Shown here: in pieces, positions 20,449 through 31,959 of the stretch
How positions within the stretch are numbered: the stretch's first letter is position 1
Layout: each line of letters begins with the position of its first letter
Source of the DNA: Mesostigma viride
Taxonomy: Eukaryota > Streptophyta > Mesostigmatophyceae > Mesostigmatales > Mesostigmataceae
DNA: 64,000 bases
Direction: 5' to 3'
Assembly (NCBI GenBank): GCA_009746045.1
Contig: RPFO01000312.1
Coordinates: 3,239,079 to 3,303,078, forward strand
Notes under the pieces: generated by a model
The model's input: the letters and a program-made list of their open reading frames with translations, nothing else
Told to the model about the DNA's origin: nothing
Database searches by the model: none
Translations under genes and position numbers: made by a program

Positions 20449-23400
20449 TCATGACTGGCGCCGTGACACGATGAGCTTCATGTTGCCTCTGGCTCGCAGG
20501 GTCAGCCCCCCCTCCACTTCAGGCATGGAGGCTCCTTTTGGGATCGCGAGGTCAAAGCGCTGCGCCACCATTGCCACAGCCTGCGGGTGTGCAAGCATGA
20601 CACAGAGGCAGACAACACGGTCAGGGGTCTGCACTTGTTCATATAGATTTAGGATAGAATGTGAGAGTTATGTTGACCTTTCTGGTTGTACTGTCTGTGA
20701 TGGACTAGGCATGGACATGTGCTACCCTAGACCGGACGGGCTCACACGCGGGCAGCCTCCTGATTTGTCTATAATATGGAGGCAGATGGCTCACAATGAT
20801 AGGTGGCAAGAAGTGATGAGGGAGACCATCCCCAAGTCAGTGGGGGCTCTGCGTGTGGCCCAGTTTGGCATTCATAGCGATTCGGGCCGTGGTGCCCACA
20901 ACCCTAAAACTAGGAACTAGGTAGCTAGCATCATCCATTCCATCCCATGTTCCCCTCCCACTGAGGACTTATGCTCACGTGACGCAATCACGTGTGCATT
21001 AGTTATTTAATTAGTGTTGACACTTCTGGTTGTACTGCACCCACGGTCTGGCTTGCACAATGATATAGAGAGATTCCTCTGTGGCCTGTGCGAGCTTGTG
21101 GCAGTGAGAGAAGCTGGTGCGAGCTACTGCGAGGTCCCTCTTCCTTGAACAATACTCCTTGGACAATACATACAGATTATAAAGTACTAATGGAATGAAA
21201 CAGGTGGTATTATATTCAGCCAGGGACGTCTCCATCATCCCAACCCCCATGCCGATGCAGTTTCTTGGATAACATAGCAGCTAATATATAGAACACAATC
21301 GAAAGTACCACTCACCAGGGACGTCTCCATCATCGCAAACCCCATCCCGATGCAGTTCCGCGGGCCGGCCCCAAACGGCACGTATGCATCATCGCTCGTC
21401 GTAGGGGCAGCGAGCTCTTGACTACTGGGAATTGGGGCAACCCCCGACCCTGTTGGGCCACCCCGATGGCCCGACTTGCCACCCCCATCGCCATGCGCGT
21501 CTTGGGCCTTGCCTCCACCCACAAGCTCGGGAGACAGCCAGCGCTCCGGCCAGAAATCGGTGGGCCTGCTTGGGAGGTGGATTAGGAGAAAGCGGCCCGT
21601 GAAAATATAAAAATCAGAATTCGACCTGTTGGGGAGTGCTTGCCTTGTTGTCTATCTAAGGTTTTCAGTGACATTAGAATAACACCAATTGACTCGGAAC
21701 ATACACAGGATATCATGTTCATGAAACTCCCAAGAAAAATGCAAACAGTTCGTGATTGACTCAATCGCACGTGGTAGTGTCCTTAACTTTAAGGCTTGCA
21801 TGGTGCTGTAACAAAGCCATATGAATCCGGCTCGCACTCACCGAGCCACGAAGTGCATAAATCAAAATAACCAGCACATGGACAAGTGGTTCGTAACATA
21901 ACAGGGAGTTGCATTAAAAATATATAGATAGATAGATTATGAAAAGCAGTCTCACAATAATACCTGTACCATAAATCGCACCTATCAATTCTGCGGTCTG
22001 CTAGGATTGGTAGCCATCGAAGGGGTGTAAAGCAAGCTAATGGCTTCTGCAAAACAGGGGTAGCGATGAATCGAGCGCATGCCTCCATTGGGGGCTAACG
22101 GAGCAAATATAAACATACAGGAATGATCAAAACGATCGAAGTACCTTTTTAACATCCCAACGCCAACTCCTCTTCTACCTCACATCCCGCCAACCAGTGC
22201 TTCTCACCCCTCTACCACAGGTGCTTGCTCATGAATTCCTTTTTCCAACTCTCTGCCAGCGCAGGCCCACCTCTGCCCAGCGATGACTCAGCTCTAACCA
22301 ATCACAGCACCACAAAAGGTGGCAATATTTAATGTTGACACTTCGCGCGGACCCACCTCTGCCACCACCGCGGGTCCCTGTGCATGACATACGCCGAGAT
22401 GAGCACCGTGGTCCCCTTCGGTATCCGGTACCCCTCCACCTCCACGTCGCGCTTGGACGCGCGCGCCATCAGGTAGGCGGGCGGGCGCAGGCGCATCGTC
22501 TCAAACAGAACCGCGCGCAAGTACCTGCCCGCCGTCGCACATGGGCAACCCACACAAGCCCCGGCGTCGGGAGGACAAAGTTAGACATGGAGGTCCCTGT
22601 GGTCGACAGCCATGTCATAGTCTAGCATGCAGGACGGTAGATCAATTCATTAAAAGCACATAGACCGCGTCGCGTGGGTACCAATAAAGGAACCTTCGAC
22701 CTCTATACACAATGAGGATGGAGGACACTCAGGACAGTAGATATTGAATGTTAAGGGCAGAATTGTGGTCAGTCTGTGGTAATTACTGGTCATAATGTTT
22801 TACCCGCACCACGAGAGGCCCTTCCCTGGTGGGTGCCCTCATAAATATATTCTTGGTATATTTATGTAGTAGTATAAAGACTAAACTGTATCAACCTGCC
22901 CTCCACCTGTCATAGTTGTGCCATAACATCGAGAGGCTGTTCTCGGTAGGTGCCCTTGTCAAAAATATAAAGTCAACCCTATAGTTTTAAAGAGTGTACC
23001 TGAACCACAACAGGTTGTTCTTGGTAGGTGCCCTTGTCTGACAGTAAACTACTATACAGTTGACTACTATACAGTAAATTACTATACAGTAAACTACTAT
23101 ACAGTTAACTACTATACAGTATACTACTATATATACAGATGTATATACAGTAAACTACTATACAGTATACTACTATACAGAAAACACGACAGAGCTGCCT
23201 CTATCCATAATCCGTACTTAGACAGCGACAGCTCCTCTCACTGAGCCCCTTTGTATGGCCAGTTACAACTCATGATGTTGAATTCAATTAATTCAGTTAG
23301 AGTCAAGGTCTACCTGCTAAGCTTGGCTGAACCGCGACAAGGTCCTTTGTGGTGGCCGCCCTGGTCTGAAAAACAGACTAAATACGGTCAGCTGCCATTT

Positions 23401-26400
23401 TTTCATCCCATCTAACCATACTTCAATCTTCTCTATCACACTTCAATGGGGATAGGCCCTTATGGGTGGAAGCCCGCGTACAGTACATAGCAACTCATGC
23501 TATGAGCATCGGTCTACCTGGTAATATCAGTCTTACCTAATCCATGACAATCCCTCCTTGGTGGGCTAAAATGATTGGAAACCAACCCCCGCTCTGGTAT
23601 GGAGACTCCACACGATCAGCGTGCCCAAGATCCACACCTGAAACGTGACCGTTCGTCCTCGGTGGGTATGCCTGCGTATGCTACATAACACCTCAACAAC
23701 TCACAAAGCTCATCCTATAATTCATGAAAGTCATGCCATTGCCGCTGGTCCACGATCCAGTAGTATCAAACAAACGAACCTGAATCGCGACAGGTCCTTC
23801 TCGGTCGGAGCCCGCGTGGGCCCCAGCACCGACAGCACCTCCTCCCGCAATGTAGCAAACACTTGGGGGTTGTCCGCCAAGAAGAAGAGCGTCCACAGGA
23901 GGGTGGCCGCCGTGCTCTCTTCCGACTGCCGGGATGGCACGTGACCAACACGCCCAATTAGAAGGGGGAAAAGTGCATTCCGAGTGCCAACGCAAGACGG
24001 ATCATTGCATGCCAACTACAACCAAATATTGTGATGCATGAGGCGCTTTAGTTACAGGGCTACGTGGCCGCCGTGCTTTCTTCTGACTGCCGGCACAGCT
24101 AGCTGCATCACAAAGTGACAGAAGGCGGAATGGTTGATGCCATGCCTGTAGACAGAAAGGGCAGCCTCGGCGGCTTGCTGTGCTTGCGTCTGACGGACGG
24201 CACGCACCGAGTTCCAAATCGCGGGGTGAACGCTGACGATGAAGGTCAAACAAAGTGCTGCTGGCTGAGACAAGTTCATTGGAAGACGACATGCTGGGTG
24301 GCCCGTGCGGCGGTTCTATTGCATTCTGGTATCTATGGTGTTGCATAGCACTCCATGGCAGCCTCTGTGCATGAAACGAAAGTACTAGCTTGCTTACTTG
24401 CTTGCTTATTTATTTACTTACTTACTCAGGTACCTGTGGTGGCTCTCCTTAGAATGATCAAGTATCATGTGACGCTTCTTTGACAGCTGGGCATGGCTCA
24501 TTATCGACAAGTCAGACAAGTAATGTAGCAAATAAGATAGTGGGAGAGGTGGCCTCTGACGATCAGGTATCAGGGTGCCAGCGCAGAGGCATCGTGTTCC
24601 ACGCTGAGTACCAACCAACAAAAACGGAGGATGTCTTTCTGTCATGTCTGTCACTTCCACTTGTACATACGCATGTGGCACATGGGTAACTCTTCTGCCC
24701 GCCAGCAGCATATAAAAGTTGCCTGGCTTACCGCGACCAGCATGACCTTGAGCTCGTCTCTCAGCGCCGCATTGGTCAGCACGTTACCCTCGTTGTCTGA
24801 CGTCTGCAACCGATGCGAGCACAGCAACACAGTAAGGTGAGTGAGTGAGTGAGTGAGTGAGTGAGTGAGTGAGTGAGTGAGTGAGTGAGTGAGTGAGTGA
24901 GTGAGTGAGTGCGTGAGTGAGTGCGTGAGTGAGTGAGTGAGTGAGTGAGTGAGTGAGTGAGTGAGTGAGTGAGTGAGTGAGTGAGTGAGTGAGTGAGTGA
25001 GTGAGTGAGTGAGTGAGTGAGTGAGTGAGTGAGTGAGTGAGTGAGGGAGGGAGGGAGGGAGGGAGGGAGGGAGGGAATGAATGAATGAATGAGTGATTAA
25101 TAGGCCAGAAGCCAAGGGGCCAATAAGCAACTGAGCACCATGGCCTGAAAAAGGCCATAAGAAATTATCAAAGACGGAGACTACCTGCAGCCCTTCCTAG
25201 TCATTTGTCAGCCCGACTAAGCCTTGTCCGTGGGCTGCATACTCTGTCCACCTCTCCGCAGCCTTGCCTCGTGCGGTCAACCCTGAGCCCTGAGCCCCAC
25301 ATTACTCTGCCCTAGGACAGATGAAGCGGTCCCCCCTCACTGTCACGCTGCGACAAGACAAAGGGGGCAGTGTCTGAGTTGCGGGGGCATCTCCCAGGCC
25401 ATGCGCGTGCCCTCCCTGAGCCTCCCGTAAAAGTAAAATAAACCGATAAATAAGTGGTGGATGAAGAGCCAATCAGGGTGCAACATATTAGACAAGGACA
25501 TGAGACAGGGCGTACGTTAGGAGCCACTAGGTAGCCGAATAGGGGGGCCAAATAGGGAGTCGAGCAGGGCGCTGAATAGGCAGCCGGATAGCTTCCCGAA
25601 TCGAAAGATGATTAGGGAGCCGAACAGGGAGCCGGACACGGTGCCGAATAAGGATTTACATCTGGAGCAGAAAAGGAGCAGCGCAAAACAAGAGAAGGGG
25701 AAGAGAGCAGGGAGTAAAATAAAGGGTGTGAGGGGCGTGGGGGGTGTGAGGGGTGTGAGGGGTGTGAGGGGTGTGAGGGGTGTGAGGGGTGTGAGGGGTG
25801 TGAGGGGTGTGAGGGGTGTGAGGGGCGTGAGGGGTGTGAGGGGTGTGAGGGGTGTGAGGGTGTGAGGGGTGTGAGGGTGTGAGGGGTGTGAGGGGTGTGA
25901 GGGGTGTGAGGGGTGTGAGGGGTGTGAGGGGTGTGAGGGGTGTGAGGGGTGTGAGGGTGTGAGGGGTGTGAGGGGTGTGAGGGGTGTGAGGGGTGTGAGG
26001 GGTGTGAGGGGTGTGAGGGGTGTGAGGGTGTGAGGGGTGTGAGGGGTGTGAGGGGTGTGAGGGGTGTGAGGGGTGTGAGGGGTGTGAGGGGTGTGAGGGG
26101 TGTTAAGGGATGAAGGGGATGGCATCGATCCCGAAGGGTCGGATGTCCCGAACCACGAGGAATATTTCGAAAAGGATCGGCTCCCTACCGCAAGTAGGAT
26201 GGAGAGCAGGTCCTCGTGACGACTGCCAGCTGCCAAGTCTGCGCCCACGCCACCTCCGCTGCCGGCGTCACCAGCACGAGGCGTTCGGCTCCGCCCCCTC
26301 ACCCGGTCCTCCTCCTGCCGCGCCTTGACGATGCGCTCAACCAGGGAGTCGACGTAGGCCACGGCGGCACGCAGGCGCAGGTTGTCCGGTAGGGGTACCC

Positions 26401-28455
26401 ACTCGGGCACTGGGGTGGGTGGGGGGTGGGGGGTGGGGGGGCAGGTGGCAGGGGCGTGGAGAGGGCCAGTCAATGAAGGGGTTAAAGCAATAGGTCAGGG
26501 CATCCATTCAGGTACTGGGCATTCGGTGGGGTGGGGGGAAGGCCGAGTACAAGGGGAGTGTCGAGGTGAGTCAGTAGCACGAGCAAGGGGCCCAGGGGCC
26601 CACACTGGTATGGGGGGTCGGGTGGGTGGCAGCTGGCCGGGGAGTGGGGATCTTAAAAAGCTTAATGGGTCACTAGAGCAGGGATACAGTGAACCTTCGC
26701 GGGTACTAGAGAGGGAGGGAGGGTGCCCAAGCACCAGGAGGGTGGGTTATAGGCTTGATGTCGGTATCTCAGTTTGGCCAGTGGCGATAGTCTGACAAGC
26801 CGTCAGAATATATGCCAGTGACGACAACCCGTGGCGATATGCCGTGATGTCGGTATTCCCTAAACAGTTAAAACCCGTGGCTATAGCTTGACAAGCCGAA
26901 TGCCTTCCAAATATTACCAGGGCCACAGAAACACGCCCCCCCACCCGCCCCTTACCCCCTTCACCCCCATAACCAGCATATTGAGTGATAACAATCACAA
27001 CTATGACAATAACAAAAATGATAACATTCTATGCTAAATCCAACCAGCTATCCACACGTACCAGTGTTTGGGCCGAACCTTCCCAGGTATCAGAGATCAT
27101 GAGTACATTGACAACGATAATAACACAAATAATAAAAGAAATTCTACAGCTCAACTCTCCCTTGCCCTTACCAGCAACCATGGCGACCGCGTGCCCCTTC
27201 CAATAAGGCCAGCCAACCAACCGTTCAACTGCCCCCTCTCCAGGTACCAGCAAGCATCGTGACCACGCCCACCTTCCACTAAGACCCGTCAACGGATCCT
27301 CCTCCGCCCGCCCCCCCCCCCTTTTATTACCCGCAATCATTGCGACCGCGCGCGCCTTCCACAGGCTGAACACGGTGAAGGTTGCCTCGTTCAAGTCCTC
27401 GGCCTCCTTGAGTGCTTGCGAGCCGAAGAGCGTGCGCACGGCCAGGGACACGCTCAGGTCCTCCATGTCCTTGGCCATGTCGCGCACGCCCCCCGAGGTC
27501 CAGCGCTCCTCGAGCAGCCCAGTGATGGCGTCCACCATGGACTGGTGGGGGTGGGGTGTTGGTGTTGGTGTTCGTTTTAGAGTTGGTTTAAGGGGTGGGT
27601 TGGGGCTGTTAGAATGTGCTCATGTGTTGTAAAGTTGGCGGTGAGTGGGCTGGAGCAAGCTATTCATAGCATCCACCATGGACTGTTCGGATATGGTGGG
27701 TGGTGGGGGTTACGTGGCAACAACAGTTAGGGTTGGGATTGGCTAGCCACCAAGTCTAGGGGAATTGCATCTCACTCGATGAGGTATTCTGGGTAGTAGT
27801 CAGTCTTGGCAAAAACAGTGATAGGATCTGGAGGAGACTCAACGGAGCAGCACGCTGGGCGGCATTCGTAAGTGAGCGCGCACATGTCTAGCGGCAGCGC
27901 TGACAAATGCCACATATTCCACACACAGATTCTACCCTTCCTGGAAAGACCAACGCACCAAGGCATGGGGCGCGGACTGATTGTCTGAAACACCGAGACT
28001 CTAAAACATGTGTCACCCACAGATCTCCTATTCTCGAAAACATAAGCACCACTGACCGCGTAGACACGGATCGTACTTTCCCGTCAGTAACGGGACCCGT
28101 CCAAAGCTAGCGTGTTGCACCCATATCCTACACCAATGCACACCCCCTTGCTTGTGTTGCTTTCTGGCTCTCCTGCCATCCTGCAACGATGTATTCCATC
28201 CTTGGGGCAAGGGGACCCACCAAGGCATGAACATGGGTCACAATCTCGCGGAACACGAGCATGGCTGTCGAACACATATCCTACACCGATGTATCCCATC
28301 CTGGGAGTCAGAGGACCCACCGAGGCATAGACGCGGATGGCACTTTCTCGAAAGGCAGGGTTCATGAGGCGCCGCTGCTTGACCCACACGGCGCCGTCGG
28401 CCGCAAAAATGCTCTCCCCCACCAGCTGGCTCCCTGGGAACAGGGCCACATCCTC
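20449..28455 (-). CDS. Cytochrome P450 monooxygenase (5' end not found)
   Basis: Eight exons whose phases all agree: 28455-28321, 27541-27331, 26409-26189, 24803-24732, 23925-23780, 22524-22357, 21565-21316, 20580-20449. They give 444 residues plus stop. Landmarks in order: VWVKQRRLMNPAF (C-helix W-x-x-x-R type), VPEWVPLPDNLR, DLLSILLA, the I-helix LVASEESTAATLLW, the K-helix ETMR, PERW, and the haem loop FGAGPRNCIG with its Cys ligand. The usual I-helix acid-Thr pair is Glu-Ser here. About 80-120 N-terminal residues, with the membrane anchor, must lie upstream; a possible exon is at 30350-30295 (LENLDDFGKV, then a GTGCGC donor). P450s bind haem and insert one oxygen atom using NAD(P)H-derived electrons, usually at the ER or plastid. 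No substrate or family can be given. Introns contain many copies of exon edges. Confidence 0.9.
20694..21015 (+). mobile_element. LINE 3' fragment in the last P450 intron
   Basis: 5'-truncated LINE 3' end (from GMDMCYPRPDG to the hairpin at about 20980-20999 and an AT tail), flanked by a 22-bp duplication with two mismatches (20672-20693 and 21016-21037, containing TTCTGGTTGTACTG). It lies between P450 exons 7 and 8, in the opposite direction to the gene. Confidence 0.75.
21218..21268 (-). repeat. Echo of the 3' edge of P450 exon 21316-21565
   Basis: The sequence matches 21318-21363, the end of the haem-loop exon, with a few mismatches and an intervening 50 bp of intron. It includes the exon end (GACGTCCCTG) but the following GTGAGT donor is changed. 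Confidence 0.8.
22255..22285 (-). repeat. Echo of the 3' edge of P450 exon 22357-22524
   Basis: GCCCACCTCTGCC and flanks repeat the exon end plus donor found at 22345-22370 (ACCCACCTCTGCCACC). Confidence 0.65.
22805..23680 (-). repeat. Six degenerate echoes of the 3' edge of P450 exon 23780-23925
   Basis: Copies near 22808-22845, 22920-22955, 22998-23030, 23325-23375, 23540-23575 and 23640-23680 follow the true junction at 23777-23815. The common pattern on the plus strand is CCTGAAxCGCGACAGG followed by TCCTTCTCGGTGGGTGCC. On the coding strand this is the exon end (KDLSRF codons) plus its CAG/GT donor. They sit in one intron. Between copies 3 and 4 is a TACTATACAGTAAAC microsatellite (23035-23180). 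Confidence 0.75.
24058..24101 (-). repeat. Echo of the 5' edge of P450 exon 23780-23925
   Basis: Repeats the acceptor and first codons of the I-helix exon (CCGGCAG then TCxGAAGAxAGCACGGCGGCCAC on the coding strand), about 150 bp upstream of the true acceptor. Confidence 0.8.
24836..25094. repeat. (GTGA)n satellite
   Basis: About 50 units of a four-base repeat, then GGGA and AATG variants, within a P450 intron, only about 30 bp upstream of an exon (24732-24803). The Thr-His-Ser-Leu open frames across it are artefacts. Confidence 0.95.
25725..26106. repeat. GTGTGAGGGG minisatellite
   Basis: About 38 units of a 10-bp repeat with a few 9-bp units, in the P450 intron next to exon 26189-26409. 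Confidence 0.95.
26495..26645 (-). repeat. Two echoes of the 5' edge of P450 exon 26189-26409
   Basis: On the coding strand the exon begins CCCAG then codons for VPEWVPLP. At 26500-26540 a copy reads VPEWMP in the same context (including the CACCCCAC tract), and at about 26598-26635 a poorer copy reads IPVWAP. Confidence 0.7.
27165..27290 (-). repeat. Two echoes of the 3' edge of P450 exon 27331-27541
   Basis: 27168-27210 and 27240-27286 repeat the junction at 27325-27370 (codons for WKARAVAMIA plus a GGTAA-type donor). Both carry a GGTAnn donor-like sequence at the matching place. Confidence 0.75.
27664..27695 (-). repeat. Echo of the 5' edge of P450 exon 27331-27541
   Basis: GCATCCACCATGGACTGTTC repeats the acceptor and first codons (SMVDA) at 27530-27545, about 135 bp upstream of the true acceptor. 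Confidence 0.8.
27940..28262 (-). repeat. Echoes of the 3' edge of P450 exon 28321-28455
   Basis: The junction (codons ESAIRVYAS and GTGGGTCC) recurs at 28205-28262, with the whole downstream ATGTATCCCATCC block repeated as well, and in weaker form at 28040-28100 and 27945-28015. Spacing is roughly 100 bp, so this looks like an eroded tandem array. Confidence 0.7.
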
Positions 28456-28482
28456 CTGCGGATGAGGATTTTTCCAAGTGTT

Positions 28483-28505
28483 GTGTGTGTGTGTGTGTGT
28501 GTGCA

Positions 28506-28569
<64 letters not shown>

Positions 28570-28880
28570 TGAGTGTGTATGTGCATGCATGTGTGTGAGT
28601 GTGTAAACGTGGTGCATGAGGGAAATATAAGAGAGATATGCACGGAGGGATATTAACAACTGGGGCGCATGAGGGAAATATAAGAGAGATAAGCACGGAG
28701 GGATGTTAACAACTGGGGTGCATGAGGGAAATATAAGAGAGATATGCACGGAGGGATATTAACAACTGGGGCGCATGAGGGAAATATAAGAGAGATAAGC
28801 ACGGAGGGATGTTAACAACTGGGGGGCATGAGGGAAATATAAGAGAGATATGCACAGAGGGATATTAACATATTAGACCC
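28483..28880. repeat. (GT)n and a 58-bp minisatellite
   Basis: (GT)n at 28483-28570. Then about four and a half copies of a 58-bp unit (GCATGAGGGAAATATAAGAG start) at 28615-28870. Both lie just upstream of the first recognised P450 exon. Confidence 0.9.
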
Positions 28881-30870
28881 CTTCTGCTCCGTCCGACTTA
28901 AGCGGGTTCCGACCTCAATAACCGACTCAAACTGCTAACGTAACGCCTTAACTTCACATTTTGGTCGGACGACTCAAACTGCGGGTACTGAAAAGACGGA
29001 AACCAGAAAAACTAGTCGACCAAAATTAGTCAGTCGACTAGTAGAAATAAGAGATAAGCAGGTGCCAGCACGCCTCTCCCTGCTGCGCCGCACCGTTCTT
29101 GGGCGTACGGTGCGCCGTATCTCCAATATTTAGGTCCGAAGTCACAGAAGGGGCAAACAGCACTCGAACTTGACTTTCGCCCCACCTAAACTGGCGACCT
29201 AGATAAGTACCCGAAAAACTAGCCGTTCGGAGGTAGCAGAAGGGGTCTATTAACAACTGGGAAACAAGGTATAACTTGGAGGACAAGAGGGGGGGGGAAC
29301 AGTGCCACGTTCTCCGCTAGGAAAGAAACGGAATAGTACTGCTCCCAAAGAATCGGGAACCTCAGTGACTAGTACTCCTGAGTGATGAGTGTCGTGGGCA
29401 GGGGCCGAGGGGGGGAGTATCCCCATGAGTTTCCCCATGAGTATCCCCATGAGTTTCCAAGCGTTTGGAGAAGGTATGACGGCGCAAAGCATAACAGACA
29501 GTAAACTAAAAATAACGAAAGGCAATGGCAAGGTGACGGCACGGTATTGAGTGGGCACCATGAACCAGGAACAACGGCCTTATTCTCTGGAAGCAAACCC
29601 TATGCTACAAGCAGGAGCCGGACCCCCTGGATGGTTGCTAAACTTTGGTGAAGTGCAGGGGGCAGGCGGCCTAGCCGAGAACCCGTGATGCTCCGGCAGG
29701 GTCAAGTGATGTTCGGTCAGGGTCAAGGGGCCGGCATGAATACATCCGCCCCTGGTTTTCCGAACAGCGATACCTTGACACTTCAACCAGCCATTCCTCT
29801 ACTTTAGCCGCAGAAAAATGGGCACGAGACCAGGCCACACAATGCACTTTGCGTTCAAAGATGCTGTCCTGCGTCGCCAGGTGACATGGCCAGTCACCTT
29901 ACACCCGCAAATCACCGCCAAACTGAGACAAGAGGCGCAATGGCATTAATCAGTACTTCTCAGTACTGCAATAGAATAGCGTTCCTTGTACTACGGTTTT
30001 TGTGCAAGGGGTGGGCACGTCACCCACAGTAGCAAGTTTTTCAAACCCTTAAACCTCCCCACAACCCTAAGCCCCAAGCTCTACGCCTTAAACTTCATCC
30101 CCAAAACACGCGCATCCCCGCAGCAGCACCCGCGCATGTCTATTAACAAAGTAACCTTATTCCTACGGTCCCCAACCATGCACCTTGTCAAACCCCTGAA
30201 TCCTAGACGGATAACCCTAGGTGGCATTTATTTATTGGTCTATGTCTAAATCCCAAAACGATCACCCTAAACCTTAACCCCACCACATGCGCACCTTGCC
30301 AAAGTCGTCCAAGTTTTCCAGGATGGCGCGCGCGAGTTTTCTGCGACAAGAGCAGGTCCATGTACGGCAATAATGGATATAATATTAGATCAGACGTTCC
30401 ATACACATAAATAAGCAAATCAGGGCTCAGGCTCGCAGACTTTGTCACCATGTTCCCAGTGGTTTCTATTTATAAAACCGCACCGCAGTCCCCCAGGGAC
30501 TGAACCACTGTGATGTATAGAATGAGTAATGTCGTGGCTGGGCGCACACGTGTACAGACCATGGGTACGCTGGCATAGTACAGTTTGATGAGAATAGCCT
30601 CATAGTCCCTTCAAGCGACCCCCCCGCTCCAGGCACTCCCCCGGCAATCCTTAAGCTTCCACCCGTGGTTGCAAAGCATGGTGTGTTGTCGAGAGGTTGT
30701 CATGGTGCGAGAGGTGCCTCTTAACAGCGGTGAAGGCACGCAGCGTAAGTCATTGGTACCTCCCAGCCGGCATGCGGCATCTGCTTTACGCGAGGCCTTC
30801 ACCATTATGGAGCCTAGCAACGCGTTACCATCCACGGTTCCATGAGAATGCATGTGGGACGTTATGACGC
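28881..30870. other. Probable 5' part of the P450 locus, mostly unassigned
   Basis: Two kilobases without a clear gene. At about 29285-29320 (minus) there is an echo of the start of P450 exon 28321-28455 (ENVALFP against EDVALFP). At 30350-30295 (minus) a short frame with LARAILENLDDFGK followed by GTGCGC could be an upstream P450 exon. The stretch 29030-29230 contains an isolated block of higher GC. A first exon could not be found. Confidence 0.4.
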
Positions 30871-30877
30871 TGTGGGC

Positions 30878-31555
30878 TTACGGATTAGACGTGAGGATCA
30901 TGCGGTCGCCTGCGACCGAAAACCCCGCCGTATCTCCGTACGTCGCTGTTGTCTCCATTACAAACTTCAAGATATCAGTTGACATGTCAACGGCGCAGTC
31001 TCTCTCCGGGCCCTTCGGAAAAAATGGCGGCGGAGGAGCAGGGTTCACTATCTTTTCCAAGCGAGTGATCGTCCCAGTAACAGCTTGCTGCAGGGACGAC
31101 ATTGCGTTCAGCGTAGATTTGCTAGACAAATTTACTAGAGCAGAAAGCAGTGCTGCATTTAAAGAAGTGCTGGCGGCGGTGTAGGACACGCGGTCTCCAT
31201 TACTACACTTGGTTGTATGTCTGCTCCGATCGCTAGACTTTTTGCGGGGGGTGACCGAAGTAGGAATGCTGCCCACACGAGACCCGCGCAAAAACGAGGC
31301 AGCGGCCTGGAACGGCAGGGTCCGACAATGATGCACAGCTCCATTGTAGGCCTTGCGAAAGTGGGCGTTGTTTGACGCGGGCAATGTGCCCGTGGGGCAC
31401 GCCATGGTGATCCGTGCCTGCTGCCCGGCCCAGCACTTCCATAGATTAGCGAGCTCGCGCGCCTCGTCAATTATCGTTGCAATTACGAGATCCACGTGGC
31501 GCTTGCTCAGACACTTTCCATGTTTAAGACTTGAAGTGCTCAGACAACGGTGCAC
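30878..31555 (-). CDS. Hypothetical protein, possibly multi-exon
   Basis: 225 residues from the ATG at 31555. The same frame stays open upstream to about 31640, where CACAG precedes it, so an acceptor and an earlier exon are possible. The C-terminal half looks protein-like: a helical Ser/Leu/Ala-rich stretch (SLNAALLSALVNLSSKSTL), a Gln/Thr helix, a Pro5 run and an acidic end. No domain is recognised. It is divergent from the coiled-coil gene that starts at 31960, so the two could share a promoter region. The alternative is a chance frame. Confidence 0.4.
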   Translation of the reverse strand: MHRCLSTSSLKHGKCLSKRHVDLVIATIIDEARELANLWKCWAGQQARITMACPTGTLPASNNAHFRKAYNGAVHHCRTLPFQAAASFLRGSRVGSIPTSVTPRKKSSDRSRHTTKCSNGDRVSYTAASTSLNAALLSALVNLSSKSTLNAMSSLQQAVTGTITRLEKIVNPAPPPPFFPKGPERDCAVDMSTDILKFVMETTATYGDTAGFSVAGDRMILTSNP

Positions 31556-31959
31556 GTTTTCGGTTATCCGTACGCCAAGTTGATGGCAGAAGATGTAGTT
31601 ATTTTGGAGCGACGCGACGCGTATGCGCGGGAACGGGACGCTGTGTCAGCCAAAAACAACACAAAGCATGCACCCGCGGCCATGGGTCCCGCGCCCGTGT
31701 CGGTGACAATTTAGGAAGACAAAACAATTTTGGGAGAAATGCTTGGCCCAGAGCTGACATTTTATGGTCTGCTGCAACCGTTCACTCCACCCCTTGCCCT
31801 GTTTGGATGCTATGGAATGTAAAGGGAAGCATCTGTGGAACCGAGACCCAAGTTTGGTGCTATTTTAAGGAGCCATCGCACTGACCATTGCGTCGCACTG
31901 TAAATACCCTTCGCGGCAATCTAAGGCTACGCTTGCCAGACGTGTACCGATTCCTGGAG

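Noticed and set aside
24651-25158. Thr-His-Ser-Leu repeat protein on the minus strand
   Set aside because: (GTGA)n satellite in a P450 intron.
25517-26473. Long minus-strand frame with Leu-Thr-Pro repeats
   Set aside because: Only its first part (26409-26189) is coding, as a P450 exon; the rest is the GTGTGAGGGG minisatellite.
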